Of a stretch of 64,000 bases of DNA, positions 31,305 through 44,061 are shown piece by piece; positions within the stretch are counted from its first letter, which is position 1, and each line of letters begins with the position of its first letter. The stretch comes from Pagrus major. Lineage: Eukaryota > Chordata > Actinopteri > Spariformes > Sparidae. The notes beneath the pieces are model-generated. The model was given only the letters and a program-made list of their open reading frames with translations, did not search any database and was not told the origin of the DNA. Made by a program: the position numbers and the translations under genes. Where the stretch lies: positions 17,501,466 to 17,565,465 of the forward strand of contig NC_133236.1 in NCBI RefSeq assembly GCF_040436345.1, in the 5' to 3' direction.

Positions 31305-33911
31305 TCATGAAGATGGCTCTGCTACATCATCACCTGATAAAGAATGAAAAATAAAATATTTAAATTGTTGCATAAATTGTTGTCCAAAATTCCAAAAAGT
31401 GATATCGTCTGGAAGAAATCTAGTGTTGCCAGACAATTCTAGAGAAGCATGTTTTCCTTTTTACCATTTTGGTCAACTGGCTGGTTATTCGCCGTCCCCA
31501 CACCCAGCTTCTGTTGCAAAGACTCCAGTGTCTGACAAGGGATCTGGCTTGAGTTGGACTCCAGGTACGTCAGCACATATTGGTCAGCATCGGTCAACAC
31601 AAAGCGGTGGCTGAAAACTAAAAAAAAAAAAAACAGGTTAGAGAGGGAGGAGAAAGAAGCCGTGAACGGAGTTTTTAGCTTTCATTATTTATTAATCCGG
31701 AAAATTTAATTTAATTAACTTAAACATCATACAGCTTCAAGCATCTAGAATGACGTATGGCATTGTAGCAACAAGAGTTATACATCACTCTTTTTCCTTG
31801 GAGAAAAGATGTCATAACTTCTGAGTAAATATTCCTTTTGGAAACAAAGACATAACAATACGGGCTGTTAAAAAGAGAAAGTTACCCTCCACAGTGGCTC
31901 CAATAGCAAAGTCTGCAGGTGAGTAGAACTCAGGATTGTCCACTGTAGCGCCCGGCTTGGGGACGTGTGTCTTTTCCAGGAACCTGCCGCTGATGATGCC
32001 AGAGTTGCGAGTCGGCTTTTCAAAAATACTGATAGTGTCATCGGACAGGAAGTAGGACAGTACGAAACGTCGGCCCTCATCATTGGGATTCGGTGAGTCC
32101 TGAAATGTCAGAAACACAGGACAGCTTAAACAAGATGAGAAACTATCTCTTTGTGAGGTCAGTTATTTACTCACAATGTTTTGAACCCAGGGCTACAATG
32201 TAGAATGACCAGCATGGCTTGTTTTAGTATTGGATTACTCAGTCTTGTTTATGGACCATCTAATGACTTGCATATACGTAACGGTATGACCAATCAACAG
32301 TCATTAAGAGGGTTTACTCACCAGCCTGGCACTGTAGCGCAGCGCTTTGTTGCTGTTTTCTAGCATCTTCAGTATGTTCTTTTTGGGAGGCTCTGGAATT
32401 AAAGACAAACAATTCTGGAGAGAGTCTTCAAGTGAACCAAAACCATTGTAGGGAGGAACCTTCTGTAAAACATGGAACAAAAAAAACATTATTTATAACA
32501 ACATTCAGTCACATGCTCTCTGGCAATACGGATGTTTTGTAAAAGAAAACAAAAGATGAAAAGATGATAGTTTCTCACCTTCTTTGTCACCTGAGGCATG
32601 TCTGTTTTCTTTGGGAAGTCTATTTGTTTCATCTCCATGTCAGGATGGTTCTTTTGGTAATACTCTTTAGTGAAGCCATCACAGTCGCGTAGCAGGAAGC
32701 GACGACTGAGCAGCGTAATCATTTGACCCAGCTGGAAGTCTTTGGGGGAGTAGTACTCATCCACTTCCTGTGTTGAAACCTCCAGCACACAGCTGGGAAA
32801 AGTCTCTGGAAAAAAATATGAATACCATGGTGTTTATTGTGTCAAAATATTTATCTTTTGTTTTTAAATCCCGTTTATGTTGTCTCATTTCTTTTGCTTT
32901 TTCATAATTTAGCTTATTTTTTTTGCATCTGAGTTTTAATGTTCATTTTTTTGTCAAGTAAATGGTGCAATACATAAAAGCACATTGTATTGTATCTTTT
33001 TGTATGAAACACACTATATAAATAACATTTAATTATAAATTATAATATACAATCCTGGTGTGGTACATAAAATAGCTGACAAAAATATAAGCAATGTTCA
33101 TTACATCCCTTTCACTGTACGGGACTGGATACAAAGAGACACCTGACCAAAGCATTGTATCCGATCTAATGAAATGATATATGAAGCTAAAAGCGGCACA
33201 GCGTTGCTTCTCACCAAACTCTGGTTTGATTTTCTTGGGCAGCTTCTGTCTACGCATCAGGACAGGGAAGGGATTCCGCCCACTGTTCGGTTCGTGCACC
33301 TCTCTGATCTCTACCGTGTCGTCCACCAGGAAATAATGGATGGTAACAGGCCTGGTCTCCCCATACAGAGAGTCAGCATCGTCCCACAGGGCAAAGAAAC
33401 GCAGCACCTGACCAAGAAGAGGTTATGAGCTTGAAACTAGAATTGGAATGCAAATATGTAAAATCTCAGGGTACACCAGGGTTCCCACACCTTCTTAAAT
33501 TACAAATTGAAAGGTCTTTTTAAAGACTTTACAGACCCAATTTCCTTGAATTCAACACGGTATAGTTTGAGACATGGATCAAAGTTAATGTAACAAGAAC
33601 TAGCAGGCTTTACAGAAGCTCACAACGATTAAAACGAGAGAGAGGCTTGAAAGGGTGAACACTTTTTTTGCTTTTTGCTTTAACAAATCATAATGAAGTA
33701 AATGTTGATTGCAGAATAATGACATCATCTGCATTTAGATTGGTTCCCTATAAACCCTCACTGTCATTAAGCTATGTTGTCTGTCACTGGTCACGAAATC
33801 TCCCAGGAAGATCTGCCAATCGGCCTGGCACTGTTTCTGTTTGCTTCCATGTCTCCATTATCGACGAAATGAATAGATATCATAACAATAATAATAATAA
33901 TAATAATAATG

Positions 33912-33954
<43 letters not shown>

Positions 33955-36505
33955 AATAAAGTTATGCTTTGTCCTGTGTTTGGTGGTTGCGAGTCTCAGG
34001 AAAACAGAATCGACAGCTATAGCAACAATATTAACATCACACTATAAGTGATTTAACTCTTAACTCTAGTTGCAGTTGGTTTCTAAATAGCTTGAGTAGG
34101 AGATATTATTGTACTCTGCTTCTTTGTTAATAGCTATCCAGATTAGGGTTTGTAATTGTTACATTTATAAATTGTGAGTTTGGAATGGAGGGAATTTCCT
34201 ATACCTTACGATCCATGGTGAGAAACTGGTGGATGTGGTCGAATTCAGAGGGTGTTGTGAAGGAAGGCTGAAGGGTTGTGCGTCGTTTGCTGTAAGGATC
34301 CACAGGCGTCGGCTCAGGATCATTCAGAACAATTCCCTCACTCTCCATGAATTCCTATATATGATCAATGAGAGACACAGGCAGACAATATAGGGTATAC
34401 TCAATTTACAACATGATGTGCATATTTTTGTCTCAGTGAGAGCATTCATGCAGGTGAGTGTTGTACCTTTGTAAAAGCGTCACAGTGCGTGATGTGGTAC
34501 TTGACCCCGTACACCTCCAGGTCCATGCCAAGGTTCAGGTCTTTCCACAGGTAAAGGTCTCCACGTTCGTTCTTGGGGAGACACTGGCGTTTGATCCGTG
34601 TCCCCTGCAGCATCCCAGAATTCTGCACTGTGGGCTCAATGATGCACATGCTGTCATCCTCAAGGTAGTAGTAAATGACCACGGAGCGCACACAGGAGTC
34701 CTCTTCAGGGGAGCATGGGATTTTTTCCACAAAGTATGCATAGAAGCGCAACACCTACGAGACATGAGAGTGGTGAAGGACAGACAAAGGAGGAATTTGA
34801 TGGACAACAAAGAAAATCCTCCAGTTCTGGACTTTTGTAGGTGCTATTTTACCTTCTTGTCAAGGGCCACATGAGCTGGGATGAAGTCTTTAGGAAGGCC
34901 CTGCTCATAGGAGCCATAAGTAATGTCTGATGTCTGCAAGGACAATTCACTGATCTCCTGCTGGAGCAGATGCTCTGATAAAAGAGGATCCTGTCCAATG
35001 CCTGCAATGGGGCGACGGGGCAGAGCGTAGCCATTATTATAGCCCAGTGTCTGTGGACGATGGAAGGCTAACTTCTGCAGAGAAAGATTATTGAGGAGGG
35101 AGTAAATTAGCTCTGGTAAATCGAAACAGAAATAGAAATGTATTATTATTATTATTTATTTGCAACACTGATGCCGGTGTGTACACTCAAAGGCTGATTA
35201 CTACGTGTCTTCTGTCTGACAAAATACTGCCCTACACAAAGTGTTGTATGAAATATAAAGGTGGATAGTATTGGATGGATGTATTTCCATTTTCCTCTAC
35301 TTGATACTTCCACTCCATTACATTTTGGAGGCAAATATTGTACTTTTACTCTGCTACATCTGTTTGATAGCTTTAGTTACTAGTTACGTTGCGGATTGCA
35401 TGATGCATTAGGGCCAAAGTCTAACATTTTTAAATGAATGTATTTATCGGATGCGACAATATATACTATACATACAAAATGTATGTATAATTTACTTTTA
35501 ATTGTACTTGGGTTAATTTTATATCAGGTACTTTAAGACTTTCACTGAAGTTGTGTGACTTCGACTTTTAAAAAAGTAATATATTAACACGATATCTTTA
35601 CTTTTACCCACGTATGAATTTGGGTACTCTTTACAACACTGGATGCAGCATGTAATCTCCAAAGTACCAAGTAACTTAAGTTGTAAAGTAAATGTTATGG
35701 AGCTTTGGCCCTGATGCAGCATGCAATGTGCAAATCAAAGTAACTAGTAACTAAAGTTGTCAAATAATTGTAGCAGTTAAAAGTACAACATTTGCCTCCA
35801 AAATGTAGTGGAGTGGAAGTATAAAGTAGAGGACAGTGGGAATACTATTTAGTATTTAAGTCAGAAAATTACTTTTGATTTTTAAGTACATTTAATATCA
35901 GATCCTTTAAGACTTTTTCTTGAAGTGCTGTTCATATGGGTGACTTTTACCAGTAAGTAACATTTCAACACAGTGTCTTTACTTTTGCCTCCAAATTGTA
36001 GTGGAGTGAAAGTATCGAGTGGAGGAAAATGAAATACTAGTAAGTAAAGTACAAGTACCTCAAAGTTGTACTTACTTACGTAGTTAGTTACATTCCATCA
36101 CTGTGCAATACAATAAAGCCGACAGAGTATATATCTGTATTTCAGACTTTAATTCAAGCTAATAATGGATACTGTGGCAACACAACAGTTAGCAACATTA
36201 GCTAACAGCACCCTATATTATTAAAACTGCGACGGTTATTCAACATAAGAACTGAAGCAATGCAGGAATTCCATTACAGAAAGAAAACAGCTAATTATCT
36301 TGCAAAACACAAACACCTGTGTGTTTGACCACTTAATGTTAGTTCAACATTAAAACCTAACGCTACGTTACCCACAAACATACTGAATTGAGCTAGCTAG
36401 TTTTATGTCTACAGTAACTTTAGGTACCTACAGTCTTACCGTTACATCCCGAAAAGAGTATCCTGGTAAAAATGGTAGTCCGTGGCTATTCCAGTTCCAA
36501 GACAT
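31305..36505 (-). CDS. efhc1: EF-hand domain-containing protein 1 (myoclonin-1), lacking the EF-hand
   Basis: Minus-strand exons in order are 36505-36440, 35074-34853, 34754-34467, 34354-34205, 33407-33215, 32805-32579, 32462-32322, 32099-31886, 31617-31465 and 31333-31305. Phases join to 560 aa. The start [18 protein letters not shown] matches the family N-terminus. Three DM10 domains lie at about 93-198 ([17 protein letters not shown]), 238-365 ([27 protein letters not shown]) and 415-525 ([17 protein letters not shown]). EFHC1 rather than EFHC2 is favoured by length and by these motifs. EFHC1 binds microtubules as a ciliary axoneme (microtubule inner) protein; variants in humans are linked to juvenile myoclonic epilepsy. 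After the third DM10 domain only ~35 residues follow, ending DVAEPSS, so the ~80-residue C-terminal EF-hand part of human EFHC1 (640 aa) is absent. A tight 3' UTR with AATAAA follows. Intron 1 is filled with repeats. Confidence 0.94.
33478..33565. repeat. Dispersed repeat fragment in an efhc1 intron
   Basis: The sequence beginning AGGGTTCCCACACCTTCTTAAA resembles a motif that I associate with a common short fish repeat. Only a fragment is recognisable, and I cannot name the family. Confidence 0.35.
33883..33954. repeat. (AAT)n microsatellite
   Basis: An AAT trinucleotide tract of about 70 bp with one interruption (ATGATA), in an efhc1 intron. It explains the long artificial poly-Asn frame on the + strand. 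Confidence 0.95.
35262..36105. repeat. Repeat cluster in efhc1 intron 1, internally duplicated
   Basis: Phrases such as CTTCCACTCCATTACATTTTGGAGGCAAATATTGTAC and their inverse (GCCTCCAAAATGTAGTGGAGTGGAAGTATAAAGTAGAGG) recur at about 35290, 35790 and 35990, in both orientations. The arrangement is a self-complementary, partly nested non-autonomous DNA element. There is no coding capacity. Confidence 0.65.
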
Positions 36506-36649
36506 TGCGCTTTTTGAAGTATGTTTGTCGACTTCCTCACCTCTACACGATGTTAAACAGTACTATTTTCGTAAATGTGTGGATTAAGTGAGGTTTTGTT
36601 AGCGTCTGGACGTTAAAGCTGCAGGCGGCTCCCCCGTGGTAAGTTTACT

Positions 36650-36663
36650 GTCTCCATGGAGAC
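36650..36663. promoter_or_regulatory. X-box-like palindrome upstream of efhc1
   Basis: GTCTCCATGGAGAC is a perfect 14-bp palindrome of the X-box layout used by RFX factors (two inverted half-sites around AT), 145 bp upstream of the efhc1 start codon. A second half-site, GGCAAC, follows at 36672-36677. RFX proteins control ciliary genes in animals, which fits EFHC1. The half-sites differ from the best RFX consensus (GTTGCC) by two bases each, so binding is a prediction. Confidence 0.5.
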
Positions 36664-37540
36664 GGCAGGACGGCAACAGTTTAGAAAAATTAAAAACTGA
36701 AAACTAAAATAAATTCAGAGTGAAAAAACATGGAAATAATGTCTAGGTTGATCAAAAAAATACAAATAAAAAACATTAAAAGGTAAAGTAGCATATCATC
36801 CTTGATATCAAGATGTTTTTAATAATTAATGCAATCAATCGATAATTATTTATAAAGTTCTGTGTTGAGTGCTGCAATAATCAATCAACTTAAATCTGAA
36901 AATGATTTGCCGATAACTAAAAATAACTTTATTATAACTTAGTCTTTTTATTCTATACACTCTCAGTTCAACTAATTGGAGAGCTCTGGCTTCACCAGCA
37001 GGGGGCGAGCAACACCAACCAATCCCACTGATGAGTTCATGATGACCTTATGGTACAGTGTTTACTCTATATGTCTGTAGTGTAGTATTATATCATTATG
37101 AGATCAGAGCAGTTCCTTATTTCCACAATACAGGGCAATTATTGTGCATATCTGGACTGTAAAAGAAGCACTGTGAACATTCGAAGTGACATTTTAAATG
37201 CAAAACATGATTTCAGAAGACAAACAATGTGCAAGAATAAGCAAAACAGCGGACGAGTTATTTTTTTTTTAACACAGTTTATTCCAAGCACAGGAGTCAT
37301 ATTTTGGTCTCACTTTACCAGCTATTGGCACATTTGAATCCCATTCAAATTTAAACACATTTAAAACTGTCTTTATAAAAACTATATAGTGTGGCAGTCT
37401 TTATGTGGATGACCCTAATATGTCCTGTGTACTCTCAATTAAACTCTCAGTCAGGAAAATACCAAGCTGTTTCTCAAAACTATTATAAATTCTACGGTTG
37501 AATCCAGGGCAGCGCAAACAGAACTGGATTGACAATAGCT
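36664..37540. other. Space between efhc1 promoter and eva1a 3' end
   Basis: No gene or clear repeat family is seen. The stretch is AT-rich after the efhc1 promoter. Additional TTTATT (AATAAA on the - strand) at 37278-37283 could be a distal poly(A) signal of eva1a. Confidence 0.5.
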
Positions 37541-38895
37541 TATTTTATTAAACTGGCAGTTTGCACGTCCACTGTGAACCTTTTATCAGTGCTGGTTCCT
37601 TCTCCAGATGAGCAGCGAGTAGCACAAGCATCTGGTTTAGCACTGGTATCTTTGACAAAGGGGCACAGCTGACACAAGACCTGAAATTTGCAGTTTTCTA
37701 TCAGAGAAAGATCATTTCGAGCAAATTCACTTGTACAAAATTGGCATATTCTGGTTCCGTGCAAGTGCAACGTGAGACAGAGACATTCAGATTTGACACA
37801 AGCCCCACCTCAGCAAAGCTACAGTAATGATAAAAGGGAATACACACATGAGAGATAAATTTGGGATATCCGATTTATAAATCATCTGACCAGTTATTGA
37901 ATTAAACACCAGCTGCACTCTTGACAACAGTGACTTAATAGCTAGAAAAGGCACTGCACTGTGAATTAAACATACTGTATCAAAAATAAGATTAAATCAC
38001 TAAAAACCTCTTTGAGGCTCTTTCTTTATATGATATTTCTAATTCTTTTCTTTAAATGCTGACATAGCTGTTTAAAATGGGCCGATCCCCTTCTTAGGAA
38101 GCAAACACATCAACCAAACACAGAAACAATAGGATTGCATCCCTGAGGTGCCAGACAACCTTCGCCAAGTATAAAAATATCTCATAATAAACCATACTTG
38201 AGAACAAAAATACACAACATCAATAAACTATTAAATATTATAAAATAGATTTCATAAAGGGTTGAGATGAATTCCCACAAAAAAATATCTTTTGGTTTTA
38301 TGAAGTTCAAAAGGCAGCGTGGTTAGATTGTGGAAAGATTGTCTTACATTGTCCAAAGTACACTTCTTTCTGCTTTACGCTGCCCCTCTGTGAAGTCCAC
38401 ACTTGAATACTGGAGGGTGCTGAGCGTAAAGCTTTAAGTGTCGCAGTCTGTTGCAGCTGCCTCACGTTCTGAGGCCTCGGTCCTTCAGTCACCATATAGT
38501 CTCGACAGGCCTGTGTGTGTCTAAGGCAGCTAACCCATAAATCCCCACTTCAAAAAGGCCTGCTGAGGTCACGGGCAAGGCAGTGTAGCCTTTCACCCCT
38601 CGTTTCCGGCAGAAAGAGGTGAGCTTACCATGCAGAGTGGGAGCTTATTCTCTTACTGAAGGGGGTACAGCTTATGATACCCAGAGGAATATACAAACCA
38701 ACAGAGAGGGAGGACTTTCTTCCCAAGTCTGCAATAAAGTCTGCAATACCTTCCACTGCTCTCATCAGTCTGAGTCACTTTTGCATGCATGCTTGCTTAT
38801 AAAGCTTCATGAGGGCCATGTCTCTTGCCCTTTTCCAACCCAAGTGCGTCCTAAATTTTGTTCAAGTCACGTAAGCTTCCGAGAGAAAAAGCCTC
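37540..38895 (-). other. eva1a: eva1a 3' UTR (probable)
   Basis: About 1.35 kb of non-coding sequence follows the eva1a stop codon on the - strand, up to an AATAAA at 37549-37544. Open frames here are short and unrelated to known proteins. The end point is uncertain because other hexamers exist. Confidence 0.45.
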
Positions 38896-40496
38896 TCAGT
38901 AATACCGGTTGAGGCTCCGTGTCCCGGGGATGTCAGGCTGCCCATTCATCCATATCTCTCGGATGATCCGCTCCCTCTCCTCGAGCCTCTGCGCTCTCTC
39001 CAGCTCTTCCGCCGACGTGAACACGTTCATGTTGAGCGTGCGTTCGAATCGCCGGTGCCGCCGAGCCGACAGGTCCGAGGTGGTGTCCCAGTCCGAGTCT
39101 GAGTCGCTGGAGTCGGAGGACGAGTCGGCGGGGCGCGCTCGTTTCTTGGCGGGAGGTCGCTGGCGGGGTTGGCAGTCGGTGCGACAGGAGATCTGGACCA
39201 CCAGGGCGAAGAGTGTGAGGAAGAGGCCCAAACACACACCGCAGACGAAGAAGAGCGCTGCCCTCTCTGGGTGGTCTGTTATGGGTGAGGAAGATAGAAA
39301 ACACGTCAAACTTTTAATTGGACCTTTGTGACTGATGTTGGATCTCTTTTATTTCCCTCTGACCTGTTCAGCTGCGTTGTTATGAATTATTTCGCATGAT
39401 GGCTCACTCACTGTAACGAACACTGGCTGCTGGCTCACGGCTCATATTACTCACTTCCTCAGCTTGGTCTCTTGGTTTGGCCAAAATGTCTCACAAATTC
39501 TGCTAACCCTGCTAAGTGCTGTACTTCCTACCCTTTGTCTTCAGGAATGTATTTTTACATGTTGTTAATGTTGGTTAGAAGGACAGTTCACCCCAGATTT
39601 AAAACTTTTGATATTGGGACGAACTGTCCCTTTAATGTCTTCACACTATTACCCAGCACATAAATTGTAACTAAAATTAGTACCTTTCTTTTCATCTGTA
39701 CTGAGATTTTAGATTTTTTTACATCAGGCCCTCAGACAATTGTTCCAAATGCAAAGGGGAATAAACTGTAAATATTAATAACACATGTTTTAAATATGTT
39801 CAGTTAAGGTTTTCTTTTTTAATAAAAAAGTTCACACTTAAAGGTCGTACATTATTGTGATTGGTGTAATATTCCTCAATAAAATGCCTTCTATTAAAGC
39901 AGGTTGTAAAGTTTTATTGCAGCTTACTAAAGTGAGAAAACCTTTTAACACGTCTCTCTCTCTCTTAGCTAATCTTACATAATTTTAATGTATGAACTGT
40001 ATGTCTATTTGACTGTATGACTGCATTTCATTAGTCTATTTGAGTCGCAGAATGGCTCGTAATAAAACAGGAAGTATCCAAACACAAACTATAGCAGCGT
40101 CTGTTCTAGCAGCTGGTTGAAGCAGGTGACTGACAGTGTGTGTGTAAGGTTTGTATGTAACAGTTTATCTTTGCATAACATCTGCATTCCTCTGGCCCAC
40201 ATTTATCCACCTTTCAGTCTCAGGAAAAAGGAAATGGGGGATATTACCCTAAAAGATAACATGCCACACACAAGTAGCACACATGAAACCTCGCTCTCGG
40301 ATCTCAATGTTACTTATATCACTCTCCGAGAAGTAATCTGATACAGCGCTTGAAGATTAAGATCCGGGCCCATAATGTAACACGGAACACAAGATTGTAT
40401 GACCGTTGCCCTACCTGATACGTAAGTGTAGGCCGCCAGTGCGTTGCTGATGAGGGCCATGTTGGGGCTAGAGGTGGAGTTGATGATGGGATTCAT
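38896..40496 (-). CDS. eva1a: Eva-1 homolog A (TMEM166 / FAM176A)
   Basis: The short form has two coding exons on the - strand, 40496-40415 and 39275-38896, giving 153 aa (human EVA1A 152 aa as I recall). MALISNALAAYTYVS precedes the splice. The second exon encodes HPERAALFFVCGVCLGLFLT with one membrane segment (about residues 34-56), a Cys/Arg-rich stretch, a Ser/Asp-rich acidic segment, and the highly conserved tail RRHRRFERTLN, NVFTSAEELERAQRLEERER, IREIWMNGQPDIPGTRSLN. That tail distinguishes EVA1A from EVA1B. EVA1A is a single-pass lysosome/ER membrane protein that promotes autophagy and apoptosis. The start at 40496 was chosen by match to family length; the frame stays open upstream into another exon, so a longer form is possible. 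Confidence 0.94.
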
Positions 40497-42899
40497 GCCT
40501 GGAGGCTGAAGTGGACTTTCTCCTCCTCCGGCTTCGGAAAACTTCTCCTCGTTGGGGTTTGTCTCCCTAATCTTCTTCCTATCTGCAAAAGAGGATACAG
40601 CAGGAAAGTTCTGTTTAACAGCGCGAAGTGGGTCAAATTCAAATGCTATTCAGACCAAGATGTTTATGAACAGGTCAGAATATGAGTTTTAATATAATAT
40701 ATAAAGTTAGAATAGAATAAACAGAATATGAGTATGACCTCTATGGAAGCCCGAATTTAAAATGACAACGTAAACTTAAAAATGAAAATGTCATTCCACA
40801 ATGGCATTAGGTTTTTCCACACACAATATCTATGTGTTGTTTGAGTAAAAATAAATATGAAAATGCAATAATCTAACTTTATACCAATTATAAACCAAAT
40901 TTATAATGCTATTGTGGAATTACATTTTTGTTTTCAAGTCTGCATTATCATTTTAATAAAGCCCCTAATGGGCCTCCATACTCTCCACTAAAATCAGATC
41001 GATGTAGGGGGTCATGTTGTGCTGGAATGGAAGGTCAAAACATGTTGCCAAGAAAATTATTTAAGATTTAATTTGATGTGCAACAGGTTTGATTTGAAGC
41101 AGGTTTACCAGAAAAAACAGGGGGATAAGTTAAACTGTTTGGCTGCAGGCCTCTGAAAACAACCCCAAAACCAGAAGGTTTAAAATGATCAATGTAGAAC
41201 ATTAATACATCTGGAGATCAAAATCTGTGGGCCCACGTTCAATGACACACAGGAGTGGGTTCATTACCACATGGAGAGTCAGACTATGACGGCACTATTT
41301 CGGTCATTTACAGTAAAATAAGAGCGTATTGTCTCTGAGGTATTGTGACTACAACATTCAGACCACTGAGTCATCTGCATTCTCTCGGTGGTTTTTCGTA
41401 TTTTAGGAGATACGCTTCCGTAAAAAGATGCATCACTCATAAAGACACACACATGTTCACAGAGAGTTGTGTGATTCAGAAGACAACACAACATCCGCTT
41501 CTGTCAAATTCATTCTGACTCAGGTCGTTAAGAAACAGAGAGCCACATGGCAAAAGTTTGCACCCTGGCAACATTTCAAAAGCTCCCCCAGAAATCTCAG
41601 AAAAACGATCTATTTATGGACGGGAATGACTGTTTCCTCCTCTGGATTTTCACCACAGTTTTTTCAGTGTTTACATGCTGGCTTGTGTTGTGTATGCCAG
41701 AATGGGGGAGTTGAGATCAGAGAACAGAGTGATTTGATTAGTCAAATACTCATTTTCTGAGCACAGTCGCATCTAGTTAACCTGAAGTGGGTTTAGGTGG
41801 GTTAGAGTAACTACTGTAACTTTAGCTCCACGAATAAGCGATGCATCATTGAAAAAACAACCCTTAAGTTAAGACTGTCAAAACAAACAGGAGCATTCAA
41901 TCCCGTGCGCACGTGTGCATAGTCATATTTACATGCTTGATTTTTTTCGGTGATCTGTCACACACACCGGTGACCTCTAATTGCAGAGGCTCTAAGGTGT
42001 GTCAGGCTTCTCTTTATCTGATAAATGCAGTTTAGACTGGAATTGCTCACTGAGGAGGTAAGTGTTTCCACCTGGACCCACTGTTGTGGTGCACACATCA
42101 GCTAACATTCAACCAATAGACCACAATCTCTCTGTCGAACACGTGTAAAAATAGGCAGACAAATCATCAACAGAAAACAGAGAGAGAAAACACAACATAC
42201 GTAACAACAGAAAATACAGTAATTGCTCTCTTGATTAAATGATTTAAAATGATGAATTCAGGTGAAATCATTATTAATAATCCAATTTCTTCATCATTTA
42301 CTTCAAAAGACATTTTTAAAAATATAAAAAATGTGTCGACACAAATGATCCGTCTCGTACAGCATGTTCAGTACTGTATGTTTTCAGCACCAGCAACAGA
42401 GGTGTGTTTAGAAGACACATGAGAGAAACTGGGTAGCAATGACTGTGAATATACAGTACAGTACATCATGGCTGAAGAGCCAATAAAACAGGAGTTCACC
42501 GAAATAAAATTCCAGGAAAAAGACTACATCGTAGTGGCCAAAGAGTCACTGGGAGAAATGCCACAGCAACAAGCAATTTGGACCAAAGATGGAGACAATA
42601 AAAAATAAAAAGAATTTTGTGGTTTCTGACTTTAACCTCTTTAACCTTTCTAACGGGTGGGTCAGTTCCTACAAAATGATCTTGCCCTGCCAAGTAGTGT
42701 TGGAATTCATTAAGTTTTATTTTAAAGTCTAGAGGAGATCCAAAAAGTTTTTAAAGATGCACATAAGTCAGGCAACTAGAAAATTCACATTTGATACAGT
42801 GCCACTTCCAAACAGCCATGAGATCTTGGACTTCATTTGACATTTTCAACCTTTGGATCACAACATTATGGAAATATGTTTAACTAACTAACTAAGATA

Positions 42900-43165
42900 A
42901 AGATGAAGCTGGAACCACCGATCAGTTCGGTTAGCTTAGCTTAGCATAAAGACTGAAAGTAGGATGAAACAGTTAGCCTGGCTCTGTAGAAAGGCAGCAC
43001 CTCTGAAGAACACTAATTAATATGCTAGGCAAGAAAATGTTTTTTTTAAGTTTAAATTGATAAGCTATGGTTTAATGCAGGGCGTGGTGACTTTGTGGAG
43101 TCTTCGCTGGTTGCCAAGCAACCTAATGGTGATAACAAGTCTACAGTGAGTCACTGCATCCGCCC
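42900..43165. repeat. Dispersed repeat with TTAGCTTAGCATAAAGAC core
   Basis: The second copy of the element seen at 12022-12150, here longer, with CTTCGCTGGTTGCCAAGCAACC at its distal end. It lies in the eva1a intron between the candidate upstream exon and 40582. Confidence 0.7.
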
Positions 43166-44061
43166 AAGAAATAGTTGGTTGTAGCATTTATTGCGCAGAT
43201 ATGGAGATTCACAGTCAAACTATTCCTGGGAAAATGGTGATCCAGCTGTTTAGTAAACTGACAACATGTTGGTCAAGCAGAAGGATCAAATCTGTTTCTT
43301 TACATCCATCCCTTTGTTGAAAATAAACAAAGAGAAAGGAGACAAATGATCGGACAAGATCACAATATTTACAGTAAAATGTTTCTTGTTCCACCTTCAT
43401 ATTCTTCCCTCATGTCCCCTCTTCATCCCCTATCAGTGCATCAGAGATGGAAACAGGTTTTTCTCGACTAGCCAAGCGTTTGAAGCCAGCGCGAGGAAGT
43501 GAAGTCAGTCATGCGTTGGGAACTGTCAGTACCACAGCACACATCTCCTGTCCTCTCTTAACTCCTCATTTATTCGTCTATCCTCCTAATTAGTACAGTG
43601 CCGGTAGCTGAGCAGAGTACTTGGTGTGCTGGACGCACGCCACCATCCCTCATGAATAAAGCTTTTTGTTTAAGCTTCCTTCCTTGCTGGCATCTCCTTT
43701 ATTTTCTCTTTTTCATTTGATTGTTCTTGTTCCTCTTCTCTCTCTTTCTCTCTATGGGAGAACAGGCTGATTTAGACTGTGGTCACGTCTAAGTGCAATC
43801 ATTGGCTCTTGGGAAGCAGTGTGTTTTTAGGACCAGTGATCATAAATGGTCCAAACCGATGGCTCTGCTCGGATACATGTGGAAACAGTTGAACCCGTGT
43901 GACTTTATATACATACATATATGCCCCAACTTGAGACCTGAGTTACTGTTTCTCTTGATGCCTGGGAGGCCTCGGGACTGTTTAGTGTTAACTGCTCTCC
44001 GTGGGAGGCTGTGAGTGTGTGTCAGTGTGTGTGTGAGAGTGAAATAAGCTTATATCCTCAC

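Noticed and set aside
31264-31356. Plus-strand open frame reading [19 protein letters not shown] up to a stop, looks protein-like
   Set aside because: It is the antisense of the efhc1 terminal exon and 3' UTR. No upstream + strand exon or known family fits it, while the - strand reading splices in phase and ends in a poly(A) signal.
33668-34051. Plus-strand frame of 127 codons with poly-Asn, like a low-complexity protein
   Set aside because: It is translation of an AAT microsatellite in an efhc1 intron.
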